Of a DNA stretch of 64,000 bases, positions 46,407 to 57,415 are shown piece after piece. Within the stretch, counting starts at the first letter, position 1; the number at the start of each line of letters is the position of its first letter. The position numbers and the translations under genes were made by a program. The stretch is taken from positions 23,500,591 to 23,564,590 of the forward strand of contig CM033393.1 in NCBI GenBank assembly GCA_019426215.1, written 5' to 3'. This DNA comes from Buddleja alternifolia. Taxonomy: Eukaryota > Streptophyta > Magnoliopsida > Lamiales > Scrophulariaceae. Under the pieces are notes generated by a model. It saw nothing but the letters and a program-made list of their open reading frames with translations, was not told where the DNA came from and made no database searches.

Positions 46407-46721
46407 TGTTGGGTTTCGCGGTAAATAACATAAACGCAGCGGAAAGGATTTCAAAATTTTTATTTTAAAACCCAACGTTAACTTGCGAACTAGTTTTAGT
46501 AATCAAGGTCGATCTCTCTAGTGCCTATCTTCCTATCCCATAGATAGTAGAGGAATCGCACTAAAAACAAGGGCAAAGCGTTTTTACACAACTTATAGAT
46601 ACCGATAAGAATTAAGTGAAAAACTAAGTAATGCCTTTTATAAATTATGATTTAAGTTCAATACAAGATAGATGCCTTACATATTCTATCCTCTATGGCA
46701 TTTGAGGGCATAATCCTAACA
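46407..46721 (-). repeat. 5' LTR of C, only 315 bp after internal deletion
   Basis: The first 75 bp match 23171-23244 and the rest matches 24703-24944, ending ATAATCCTAACA. About 1.46 kb is missing, which should include the promoter region with the TATATAAG box. Without a 5' promoter this copy could not transcribe itself. Confidence 0.88.
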
Positions 46722-47014
46722 TAGCTAAAGGAGATTGAATCATCGGTTGGACTATTTGATGTTTGACATCACCTCAATGATCTAATGAGCCATATATCGT
46801 TCAAGGTTGCAACTTGTTTAGATCTTGGGGAAATCAATCACTCACTATGAAATTAATCGAACGAGGTTTTCGATTATTGCAGTGGGAGTGCTATATTTCA
46901 AGAAAAATAGTGGGAGTCAAGTAAATATTGAAATCCTTGATTTTACTTGAATTTACATACTAACACATCTAATCGAAAATCTTGGTTAAATTTCTGCAGT
47001 TTATTTCCATCACA
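46722..47014 (+). other. Leader of B, last part
   Basis: Resumes the B leader after C, starting at the TAGCT duplication and running to the gag start. It contains CATATATCGTTCAAGGTTGC, matching 23048-23068 before C. No ORF is seen. Confidence 0.7.
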
Positions 47015-47865
47015 ATGACAAACTCTTTGATAATACTACTTGAGAAAAATGTCATCACTGGACCAAACTACTCTGATTGGATTAGGGCATTGAGGATGGT
47101 CCTCAATGATGAATCACTTGAATATACATTAGAGATGGATCGACCACAAAGGCCTGGGGTAAATGAGGAAGATTCTGTCATACTAGCATACTCAGATTAG
47201 ATCTCTGATGCAAGAAAAGTAAGGGGTTATATGTTGAACTCCATGTGCACTGCATTGCAACGCACGCATGAAAACATGGATAGTCCCGGGTCTATCATGC
47301 TGCACTTGGAGGAACTGTTCGGGGAACGGGGCAAGTCCATTAGATACCTTATATCGAAGGATCTTTTCAACACATAGATGAGAGAAAGAGATGATGTTGC
47401 TGATCATGTTTTGACCATGATATCCATGCTAGAAAAACTCCGCTTTATGGACTACTACGTGGATTTCCACCTTCAGGTGGATCTCATTCTCCAGTCGCTC
47501 CTTAACTCATTCTCTGCCTTTGTCATCAATTTTGATATCATGACATTGAAGGATCACTGTCAGTCTTGTTGGATAAGCTGGTCAAAGCATAGTCACAAAT
47601 TGAGAAAAGATTTGGTGCTTTCACAGTTCCTATTATGTCTTCTAAGAAAGGACCGAAGCAGCATCACCCACTGGTTGGGCGCATTAGAGAACCAATCGTA
47701 TCCAAAGTGAAAAAGTCTAGAAATAAGCGCATGAGGGATGAAGACACCTGCCTCCACTGCTGGGAAGTGGGGCATTGGAAGCGTGACTGTCCCGAACTGA
47801 AAGCTGAAAGCAAATCAGGTGTAGACCTTTATGTTTTTGAAATAAATTGTTCTATGATGATATTT
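47015..47865 (+). pseudogene. gag: B gag (copia)
   Basis: The ATG at 47015 opens MTNSLIILLEKNVITGPNY. Stops at about 47198 and 47375 and a frameshift near 47550 break it. Capsid motifs include QVDLILQSLLNSFSAFVI. The CCHC knuckle CLHC..GHWKRDC lies at 47749-47790. It is close to C gag. Confidence 0.9.
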
Positions 47866-48900
47866 TCTATTTCTTGGATCCTAGATTCTGGAGGTAGTGC
47901 TCATATTTGTGTTTTGAACCAGGATCTGGAAGAAAGTAGAAAGCTGGATGAGAACGAAGTGATGATCAATGTAGGAAGCGGACACAGTGTGACTGCAATT
48001 CATTAATTTCTGGACATCAAAATAGATTAGATGATTGCCTTGTTTTGCCCAATGGGCTCAAGAATATTATTTCTATTCCTGTATTGGTCAGAAAAGGATA
48101 TTTGTTTACTTTTAAACATAATTCTTGCGATATTTATTTTGGAAATAAATGTGTTGGCTCTGCATCTTTAATTAATGGTTTATACTATTTGAATGTCCAA
48201 AATCAATGTATGGTTAATACTATGACTAGAAAATGTAGTATGAATGGAATGAACCAAAAACTCATATGGTACCTTAGACTAGGACATGCTGGTGAATTTA
48301 AGATTCACGAGTTGAAAGAATGTAGGCTCATTGGTCCACTTGGGTATGACCCATATCCGACTTATAAATCGAGCCTCAAAGGCAAGATGACTAGGTCACC
48401 ATTCATTGGACATTTCGAGAGGGCCATTGATGTTTTAGGATTAATCCACACTGACGTTCGTGGGCCCCTCAAGGATGCGGCCCTTGGAGGTTTTCAATAC
48501 TTTATAACCTTCACAAATGACCACTCGAGGTATGGTCTAGTTTATCTGATGAAGTATAAATCCAAAGCACTTGAATGGTTCAAGGAATTCAAAGCTTTGA
48601 CTGAAAAACAAACTGGGCACAGTATTAAGGCACTGAGATCTGATCGAGGTGGAAAATATATGAGTGCCGAGTTTGACGAGTTCTTAAAAAAACAATGCAT
48701 AGTATTACAATTAACTCCTCCAGCAACCCCATAACTCAACGGAGTAGCAGAAAGAAGGACTCGTACTCTGTTGGACATGATACGCTCCATGCTTAGCTAC
48801 ACCGATTTACCCATCTCGTTGTGGGGACATGCTTTGCTTACAGCTACGCACATTCTGAACAAATGTCCCTCGAAATCTGTTCCCACCACACCATATGAGA
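47866..48900 (+). pseudogene. pol: B protease and integrase
   Basis: The protease has WILDSGGSAHIC with intact Asp (Ala of DSGAS changed to Gly), then NGLKNIISIPVLVRKGY after a frame break near 48003. The pre-integrase has WYLRLGHAGEFKIHELKE. The integrase core has LIHTDVRGPL (first Asp), IKALRSDRGGKYMS (second Asp) and, past a TAA near 48732, GVAERRTRTLLDM (Glu). All three catalytic residues are present but the frame is broken. Confidence 0.9.
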
Positions 48901-50890
48901 CATGGAGGTAGGAAGCCTAGTCTGAAATACATAAGAATATGGGGTTGCCCAGCATATGTAAAAAAGACCAAGGTAGAGAAACTAGAGGATAGATCCTTGA
49001 AAGGACGTTTTATAGATTTTCCCGTAGATTCGATGGGATACCTCTTTTACCTGCAAAATGATCATATGATCATCGTGGCCTTGCAAGCCCACTTTCTTGA
49101 AGAAGAATTCATTCGAGAAGGTGGTGCAGGTAGAAAGATTGTTCTGGAAAAACAAGATAACGTCCCTTCGGAGACATCAGTTCAAGAATCTGAACCCAAC
49201 TTGACACAACCGTCACAGCGACGATCTAGCAGAGTATCTCAGCCGCCTGAGAGATATGGCTATCTGCATAAAATGCAGCATTATTTGTATGTCGTTGCAG
49301 AAGGAAGCCATGTAGATGATCCCTCTGACTATGATAAAGTAGCGACGGATATGGATTCCTCTAAGTGGCTTGAGGCTATGAACGCAGAGATTGATTTGAT
49401 GTATTCGAACCAAGTCTGGACTTTTACTGATCTACCAAATGGAGTACGACCAATTGGATGTAAATGGATCTATAGGAAAAAGATTGGTTCGGATGGCAAG
49501 GCGGACACCTATAAGGCCAGGCTTGTGGCAAAAGGTTATAGTCAAAAGTAGGGCATTGACTATGAAAAAACTTTTTTGCCAGTAGCCATGATCAAATCTA
49601 TTAGAATTCTGCTTGCCATAGCTGCAAACTTAGACTATGAAGTCTTTGGCAAATGGATGTATAGACCTCATTCTTAAATGGACACTTGGGTGAGGACATT
49701 TATATGCAACAGCCCAAGGGCTTTATATCCGAAGCCGACTCTCATAAAGTTTGCAAACTTAATTAGTCCATTTATGGACTGAAGCAAGCCTCTCGAAGTT
49801 GGAATCTGAGGTTCGATGAAGAAGCCAAGAAATATGGTTTCATCAAGAATGAAGACAAATCGTGTGTCTATAAAATGGTTAGTGGGAACAAGTTGACATT
49901 TCTGGTTCTATATGTAGATGACATACTACTTATAGGGAATCACATAGGATTATTGACTTCGGTCAAGACATAGCTCTCAAGTACATTCTCAATGAAAGAC
50001 TTGGGAGAAGTGACCTACATTCTAGGAATTTGCCTTTATAGAGATAGAGCTAATATAATGGTTGGTTTTTCCCAAGCGCTCTACCTAGAGAAAGTCCTTA
50101 AGAGATATGAAATGCATAACTCTAAGGGAGGACGTTTGCCCATGATACATGGCATTTATCTTTCCAAATCTATGAGTCCCAAAATGGATAAGGATAGTAT
50201 GGAAATGAGGAATATACCCTATGCATCACCAGTGGGTAGTCTCATGTATGCAATGTTATGCAAGAGGCCAGATCTGGCACATGATGTGAGCATGGTCAGT
50301 AGGTTTCAAGCTAACCCAGGGGAGTCTCACTGGACAACAGTGAAGTGTATCTTAAAGTACTTAAGAAGAACTAAAGATATGCTACTAATATATGGGAATG
50401 GAGAATTGAAGGTGGATGGTTACACTGACTCAGATTTCCAATCTGATCCGGATGACCTTTAATCTACCTCTAGGTACATATTCACACACTATGGAGGAGC
50501 AGTGTCTTGGAAAAGTTCCAAGCAAAGCACAAGACTCCACAATGGAGGCAGAATATGTGACAGCCTCTAAGGCAGTCAAAGAAGTTGTTTGGATGAGAAA
50601 GTTCATAGCCGAACTTGGAGTGTTCCTCGCGTGGAAATTCTATTGCCACTATGGTGTGACAACAACGGAGCAACTGCGTAAGCTAAAGAACCAAGGTCTC
50701 ACAACAAATCTAAACACATGATGAGGAAATATCATATAATACGAGAAATCGTTCGAAGAGGCGATATAGCCGTGCAGAAAATAGTCTCAGCCAAAAACGT
50801 GGCTGACCCACTCACCAAGACATTATTAGAGGCGGTGCTAGATAAACATCTTGAGAAGATGGGAATCAAATACCATAGCGATTGGCGTTG
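48895..50890 (+). pseudogene. pol: B reverse transcriptase and RNase H
   Basis: Integrase C-end and RT: RIWGCPAYVKKTKVEKL, a Ser/Pro linker, PIGCKWIYRKKIGSDGKAD, then a stop at 49549 before GIDYEK. The YVDD box is intact at 49911-49922. LGEVTYILGICLYRDR and the connection follow, then [19 protein letters not shown]. RNase H (50400-50890) is frameshifted: VDGYTDSDFQSD, then TMEAEYVTASKAVKEVVWM. Pol ends shortly before the polypurine tract. Confidence 0.9.
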
Positions 50891-50893
50891 ACT

Positions 50894-50906
50894 GCAAGTG
50901 GGAGAT
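50894..50906 (+). other. Polypurine tract of B
   Basis: GCAAGTGGGAGAT immediately before the 3' LTR; identical to the tract of C. Confidence 0.92.
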
Positions 50907-52601
50907 TGTTAGGTGTATGCCCTCAATGTCTATAAGGAATTAGATTGTGTAGGGCTTAGATAAGTTACTTGTACAAAATGTTTGATGTTTGTATTATAGA
51001 ATAAAGGTTTTGATGTTGTTCATATAAATTTAATGGAATTTAAATATATTGAGCAAATTAGTCCAAGAGATTTCAAGATAGACTTTCCAACTCTTATGGA
51101 CAAAAGGAGGCATTGAAATAGTCCAGTACTTAATCTCTAAAACTAGGAGTTCCTGAGTTAACGAATATTAATTGGGCATTAATATTCAACTCATATGACA
51201 CCTTCTTTGACAAGGAAGTGCCAGTCGTATGTCGATTAGATAGTGGGAGCTGGTGTCATGAATATGATTAATGGAATTAACATATTTGAACTAGACTCAC
51301 ATTAATCTGATCACATGGGTATTTACTCTTTGACAGTCAATGATTGGGATTAAGATTGCGATAGTATGTATGAACTTTAGACCTGAGGAGTCATTTATAA
51401 CATGCTTGTAGTATTGGATATGTTATCAGAGTAGTTAGACTTGTATCACCTGATAGGTGGGTCAACCTCGAAGTACGATCCAATAGTGCATTCGATATTA
51501 TGAGATAACATGCCAAAACGGGATTCACCGACTTGACAGTAAACGAGTGTGTGACCTATACGATCATAAGTAATTGAAATTATAAGTCTTTGGCTAAAGC
51601 ATATAAGCTATCCCGTGATTGTCACTGAAGAGCAGTTTGGTAATTTCACATTATTATGATTCTAAGTACAGTATCAAGTTCTATGAGTTTGACTAAACCA
51701 TGGCTCTTACTTGATCGGGTCACATCGGTGAAGAGTTTATACACATATGGTATTTGTAGTCAAGGTTCGTGATGACATGATCATTTTGTTTTCAATTGGG
51801 TTACAATTTGGTTCCACGGTGTTGGTTAGGTGACAACCTTATCCTTTGAAATCCTCCCATTGCCAATTGAATCGAGCCTAGAGAGTCGCGTTATGTGAAG
51901 AAAATGAATATTTCCTTAAGCTAAGGGTATTTTGGTAAAATCACATTTGATGTGAATTGTCTGACAAAATAGATGGCATGATTTAATTTATTTATTTATT
52001 CAAATTAAATATCTTTAATTAAATCATATTAACTCATAATTTAAATTAATTGGAAATTAATTTATAGGTTGAATTATATTAATTGGATTAATGTAATTAA
52101 TTACCAATTTAATTGGATTTGAATTTAATTAATTACACATGAGCTAAGTAAAAACAAAGTCCGAAGTCCATCTGGAAAAGGCCAATTCGGCCGTCCCTCA
52201 CTGAGTAACCCTGGGGAGTCTTTTACTTGGTGTAAGTAATCAGTCAGTGTCAGAACTCCACACACACAAGTCATTGTTTTAGAATCTGGCACTGAGCCAA
52301 AATAAACCTAGAGCATTAGGAAAGAAAAATTCCTCCCTCTCCATCCGTCTAGCCGCATGCAATAGTTGCCGAGGAGGAGATCCAGCTTTTCTTGGAGAAT
52401 TTTTCTTCCACGTGATTATCTAGAGGCAGGAGTCCGGGCCTGCTGCTGATAATTCAAGATTCAATAGATGAAAAAGGTAATTCGATTACTCTTGTCAATT
52501 CTCATCAATTGATCTATATGCTAATATCATGAATATCCCCGAATCAGATTCTTAGGTGTGATTTGGATTAAAATTTTATTTCGCTAGATCGAATCACATT
52601 A
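50907..52601 (+). repeat. 3' LTR of B, full length, 1695 bp
   Basis: Begins TGTTAGGTGTATGCCC and ends GAATCACATTA, followed by TSD GGGAC. The segment 51874-52590 has no counterpart in the 5' LTR; it includes an AT-rich tract (51975-52140) and a gene-free purine/pyrimidine-mixed part. No ORF is present. Confidence 0.87.
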
Positions 52602-52606
52602 GGGAC

Positions 52607-54720
52607 AATCAGGGCCACTTCTATCAACCGCTCAGCATTCAGAGTCGCTTCCCTTACTGGAGAGATCTCAGCGTCCGAAAGGACCGTTTCAAATTCTTTG
52701 GCGATTTCCACCACTGTTGACAAGTCAACGTCTAACTCTACGGTTACCTCGGGAGAAGGAGGTGCATCAGCGTCTGGCACACTTTGAGCCGATACATGCA
52801 AGCATTTGAGAAACAAAGAAAATTTCTACTAAATAGAGATTTAAAATGGGATAATTGCATAAGACCCCCCTGTGATATGCGAAATATGTGCCAAACTCCT
52901 CTGTGTTAATTTTTTTGCGAATCACCCCTTTGTGTTATTTTTTATTCTGCATATTCCCCCTTTTTTGATTTTTTTTAGTGTTTTTTTCCATTATAAATGT
53001 TCTTGATCCAACCTAAATTAAATTATTTAACTATTATAAACATGTTTGGGGCAAAAATGCATTTGGATTGACATTTATGATGGGAAAAACCACCAAAAAG
53101 GGGGGAATATGTAGAATAAAAAATAACATAAGGGGGTGATTTGCAAAAAAATTAACACAGGGGAGTTTGGTGCAGATTTCGCATATCACAGAGGGGTCTT
53201 ATGCAATTTTCCCAATTTAAAATACAGAAGCGCTTACTCTGAGGACTATCTTCGACTATAACAGTCGCTTGATCTTTAGAAACATTAGTTTCCGTAGCCT
53301 CAGGGTTCGGAACTTCTTCATCATCTTCTAGATTGAGGAAAGAAGTGAGCGGATCAACACGAATTGGAATATTGCATTCGTCTAAAGTATTCAGGATGTA
53401 CTGAATGTTATATTCTCTTCGAGCTGAAAGAAATTTTATCCTAGCGATAAAGAAGAAAACAACAAGGAAGGGATAATGTGAATTGTTTAGCACAAGTACT
53501 TACTTGATCGCTAGCAGAATCCTTTGAAAGAGGATTAGCTTCAGGCTCTATAACTGATTCAGAAGTAGTAGGAAGAGGGGCACTCGCTGGTTCTTCAAGC
53601 GCTGGCTCTTCTGGAGCGCTTGTCGAGCCTTTTAGAGTAGACCACGGCGTGCGCTTTTGGGCAAGCGGCACTTTCACTTCTTCTGTCTCTGGCGACATAA
53701 CAGTCGCTAGAGGAGGAGAAAGGGTTTTGGAGGAGGGGAGGGAGACTTCTTCTTTTTCTTCATCTTCTTCTTTTGTTTCTTCGCTGCCTTGGAGGGCTCA
53801 GCGATCTTCAACGCAGTCTGTTTTTTTGGTCGCTTGATCACAACTTCTTCTGGTTCATCTGATGAGGAAGTTGCTTACTCCTCATCATCACCACGAACTT
53901 TGCCTTTAGCAAGGCCTTCAGCAAGGAGTCGCTTATGCTCGTTCTTGAGAACCGCCGCACCACCCACTCATTTGGGGTTGAGCAATTCGCTGATCATTTT
54001 CTTCCCATAAAATTTGGTCGCTGGCACTTTAGATCCTTTGGAAGTTACGTATCCACAAGCACTAAGAATAAAACTAAGAAAAATCCCATAAGGCTTGGGA
54101 TTCACTGACTTCTGCATCGCTGCCTTAAAGCAATTAAAAACGTACAAAGCCCAGTTGACCTTCATCTTGGTCAAAACGACGATCATCATCTTGTACTGGA
54201 CGATAGAGACCTTATCAAATGAACTTTTGCGGCACTCGATCATCTTTGCGCTAATATCAGCCAGAATGACATATTCACCCTTTATGTCATTCTTCTTGAA
54301 GTTTGAGTTGTAAGCAGGATCAACTTTATAATGACGAACTTGTTCCCAAACTTTGGTAGAGGATCCCATGGAAACATTTTCAACTTCACACCCATTCAGC
54401 AGGTAGTTTCAGTAAATCAGCAAGCAATTGTGAAGAAAACACAAATGGGGTTTCAGTAGATGGAAATGAACAAGAAATGGAGTTGCCATCGTCAGAATGA
54501 CGACATTCTCAAAGAAATACTTAACTTCATCCTCATGAATGAGAGAATGAGAGGAGAGAAGGGTTCTCAAACCGGATTCTTCAATGAGAGGAAGGATTTG
54601 TCTCATCGGGAAGTTTTGATTCACATAAAGGTATTCCCAGTTGAGTAGGAAACCAACATTAAAACCCATGGTTTTGGAAGATTTTCCGGCATCAGACTTG
54701 GAGGACTTTGGTGGTGCCAT
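52607..54720 (-). pseudogene. Third ORF of element E, N-terminal half
   Basis: Begins near 54720 with APPKSSKSDAGKSSK, then GFLLNWEYLYVNQNF. A second open piece (54369-53968) has KMKVNWALYVFNCFKAAMQ and KPYGIFLSFILSACGYVTSKG, resembling putative plant transposon protein domains. A low-complexity Lys/Glu/Ser part follows, then TSAPEEPALEEPASAPLPTT (53600) and an acidic tail (52816-52607). Two short intervals (53424-53503, 52774-53237) look like introns; the second holds a MITE. It continues at 18738 on the far side of B. The function is not known. Confidence 0.7.
52848..53213. mobile_element. MITE, Mutator-like, 366 bp, long inverted repeats
   Basis: Ends read GGGATAATTGCATAAGACC (plus, from 52848) and GGGAAAATTGCATAAGACC (minus, from 53213). 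The inverted homology extends more than 100 bp inward on both sides and leaves a short centre. A 9-bp duplication ATTTAAAAT flanks it (52839-52847 and 53215-53223). Long terminal repeats and a 9-bp TSD fit Mutator-like elements. There is no transposase. Confidence 0.85.
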
Positions 54721-55547
54721 TGATGAAAGAGATAAGCTTCTGAGGAGGAAGAAGAAAGCTTTTTGCCTTTAGATAATTTTTACAGCGAAGAGAATATATG
54801 AGTGATAAAGTTTTTCTGTAAAAATTTGGAGGGTTTAAATAGATGGCAAAAAGTAACTCCTCAATCGCCTTGATAAATACCACATGTGAATACAGTAAAT
54901 CAGAAATGAAAAACATTGAATCTGAGCCATTTAATTATAAAGACTGAAAAGAGGCAATAAATTAGGTTAACTGCTGTAAATACAGAATTTTGGAGTCCGC
55001 AGTTACTTTCAAAAACATTTGAGATTTTAAAAAATTTCAGCATAAAGTGCACGCGCTTGTTGGTACACTGACACGTACCCAGGCATGTAAAAATACTGAA
55101 CCGCCTATTTGAGATAGGTGTGATTAACCGTCAGTTTGATTTGATAGGAGCGAGTGGGCAGTTGTCAGATCTTATCTTTTGGACTTATCCACACGCTACC
55201 TTAGTGATGAAAACAATGCATGATTTTCAGAGAAAGTTACTTAGCGTTTAAGTGGGAATATACTTAACGCTAAAGTTTTATTTTAATAAAGAATATTTAA
55301 TCGTTGTTTAGAAATAATACTTTTATTTTATTAACGATCAAATTGTCATGCATAAATATAAACGCTAATGATCAATGCATAAAGTTTTTCAAAGTCATTT
55401 TTGATCAAAGTCGCTTACTAATTGGAATAAGTACAATTTTAAAGTTCCCCCTAAAATTGATAACTCATTTCAATTTTGAAAACGCTTTAGATATTATAAT
55501 AAAGTGGATTCCCCCTAAATTATATACCTATAAAATTACGAGGCTTC
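54721..55547 (-). other. Spacer between E pol and its third ORF
   Basis: No credible gene is present. Two purine tracts in E orientation, at 55445-55458 and 55509-55521, read AATTTTAGGGGGAA and AATTTAGGGGGAA. They resemble copia polypurine tracts. The rest is AT-rich with a few CGCTT motifs. Confidence 0.65.
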
Positions 55548-55574
55548 ATGAGTAAGCGTTTAAATCAATCATTC

Positions 55575-55898
55575 CTAATTCACTTCGTTGAGCTCTTTGG
55601 TGAAGTTATCTGCCAATTGTTTGTCAGTTCCAATGAAATGCATGGAGATATCTTTCTTTTGAACATGGTCACGCAAGAAATGGTAGCGAATGTCAATGTG
55701 TTTAGTTCTAGAATGAAGGACAGGGTTTTGGGTCATAGCTAAAGCACTTTGGTTATCACAATGAATTGGGGTACGATCTAAAAGGATTCCATAATCTTTA
55801 AGTTGTTGCCTCATCCAAAGGATTTGTGCAAAACATCTTCCAGCAGCTACATACTCGGCTTCAGCGGTTACATACTCGGCTTCAGCGGTAGCAGTCAC
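55575..55898 (-). pseudogene. pol: E RNase H
   Basis: A copia RNase H C-terminal segment with LWMRQQLKDYGI, IHCDNQSALAMTQNP, HSRTKHIDIRYHFLRD and LADNFTKELNE. The catalytic-Glu motif EAEYV is present twice in tandem because of a 21-bp in-frame duplication (55848-55868 and 55869-55889). The sequence between 55899 and 56248 holds more degraded RNase H/connection sequence with several stops. Confidence 0.92.
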
Positions 55899-56248
55899 TA
55901 TGGATTGTTATTTCGTACTATGCCACGAAACCAATCTATCACCTAGAAATTGACATGTACCACTAGTACTTTTCTATCTATTTTACATCCTTCAAAATCT
56001 ACGTCTGAATAACCAAATAGTTCAAAAGGAGAGTCCCTTGGATACCATAAGCCCACATTTTGTGTGCCTTTTTGGTATTTTGTGTCTCATGGTAGCAATT
56101 AAGTGTGACTCCTAGGATCAGCTTGAAAGTGTGCACATATGCATACCGAAAGCATAATATCGGATCCACTAGCGGTAAGATAAAGAAGTGATCCAATGAT
56201 ACCTCTATAGTTAGTGATATCAATTTTCTTCCCACTTTCGTCTTTATC

Positions 56249-56900
56249 TTACTTAAGTGTTTGGCTCATTGGAATTTTTGAAGATGATGCATTTTCCATA
56301 TCAAATTTCTTAATCATATCTCTTGTATATTTAGCTTGGTTTATAAATATGCCATTACGGAGTTGTTTAACTTGTAATCCTAAGAAGAAAGTTAATTCAC
56401 CCATCATGCTCATTTCAAATTGATCTTGCATCATTTTCGAAAATTTCTCACACAGTCGCTTATTAGAATTTGGACTAAGAGAATATCTTCATTATGGGTA
56501 TTTTAAATAACGTTGTGTCAACGCTGCCTTTTAAAAAGTCTTTACCTATAAGGAAGATAGAGAGAGTGTCATATCATGCGCTTGGTGCTTGTTTAAGGCC
56601 ATAGAGTGCCTTATCCAATTTGTAGACCATACTTTTGCCATGGTTACTGATGAATCCTGGGGGTTGCTCCACATATACCTCTTCTTGGAGTTTACCATTC
56701 AGGAAAGCACTCTTCATGTCCATTTGATACACTGTGAACTTGTTGAATACAGCAAACGCTAGGAACATCCGAATCGCTTCAAGACAGGCTACTAGGGCAT
56801 AAGTTTCATTAAAGTCAATAACCTCTTCTTGACAATAACCCTGAGCGACTAATCTGGCTTTGTTTCTTATAACAATATCATCTTCGTCCATTTTTTCCTA
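56249..56900 (-). pseudogene. pol: E reverse transcriptase, YVDD region deleted
   Basis: Sense order: NKARLVAQGYCQEEVIDFNE, YQMDMKSAFLNGKLQEEVYV, VYKLDKALYGLKQAP, then stops, then MQDQFEMSMMGELTFFLGLQ. Between the strand ending ILLVQI and the helix NKRLCEKFSKM (about 56460-56470) the catalytic YVDD segment is missing, a deletion of roughly ten residues. The RT cannot be functional. Confidence 0.9.
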
Positions 56901-56974
56901 TAAATCCATCTAGTCCCAATAACTCCTTGTTGAGTAGGTCCTGGTACTAGCGTCCAAACCTTATTACGCTCAAA

Positions 56975-57410
56975 TTAGTTAAGCTCCTCTTGCATCGCTT
57001 CTACCCAACTTGAATCACTAAGCACTTCATCAACTTTCTTTGGTTCCATTTGAGATAGGAAGCTTGCGAACATGGCCTCATTAAGTGTAGCGGCCCTAGT
57101 TCTTACAGGTGCTCCAATATCTCCAATTACTAATTTTGATGGATGGTCTCTAAGCCATTTTTGATCTGGTTGGAACGGGTTGAGAGACTCTTGATTATCA
57201 ATCGCTTGACCTTCATTTGTCTCTTGCGCAGTCGCATCATTATTCACAGTTTCAATTTGCTCTTGATGATCATTCTTTTCATGATCATCAACTTTTCTTG
57301 GAATATCATCATTGATAACCTCACGAGTAACCTTAGGATTGGGCACAAACATCTCATCATCCTCATTATCATCACTAAGATTGATTTGTGACGCTTGTTG
57401 GGTAAGATCT
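56975..57410 (-). pseudogene. pol: E linker between integrase and RT
   Basis: An acidic linker typical of the copia integrase C-terminus: INLSDDNEDDEMFVPNPKV, a Gln/Asn/Glu-rich part, then KWLRDHPSKLVIGDIGAPVR and EVLSDSSWVEAMQEELN, which begins RT. It is continuous with 58875-59199 once the solo LTR and one TCAAC copy are removed. Confidence 0.9.
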
Positions 57411-57415
57411 TCAAC

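Larger units (their letters stand above)
23171..46721 (-). mobile_element. C: Ty1/copia element inserted in B's leader
   Basis: A minus-strand copia element with 3' LTR (23171-24944), polypurine tract, RNase H/RT (25088-26389), integrase (39235-40184 and 42302-42600), protease (42650-42940), gag (43422-44271), leader, primer site and shortened 5' LTR (46407-46721). Flanks GAGCT (23166-23170) and TAGCT (46722-46726) are a 5-bp TSD with one mismatch. It is interrupted by H (TSD CACTT), solo LTR D (TSD CCACG) and a MITE. Its proteins resemble those of B, so B and C are related families. Confidence 0.87.
18739..52601 (+). mobile_element. B: Ty1/copia element expanded to 33.9 kb by nested insertions
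   Basis: A plus-strand copia element with 5' LTR (18739-19713), tRNA-Met primer site, a long leader, gag-pol (47015-50890), polypurine tract and 3' LTR (50907-52601). Perfect TSDs GGGAC flank it at 18734-18738 and 52602-52606. It sits in element E's third ORF. Its leader contains a family A solo LTR and the whole element C. The coding region is full of stops. LTR sequence divergence is visible along the whole length, so it is an old copy. Confidence 0.88.

Noticed and set aside
52568..52606. Extension of the E ORF3 frame past 52607
   Set aside because: The last codons read into B's LTR end; the true boundary is the GGGAC duplication.
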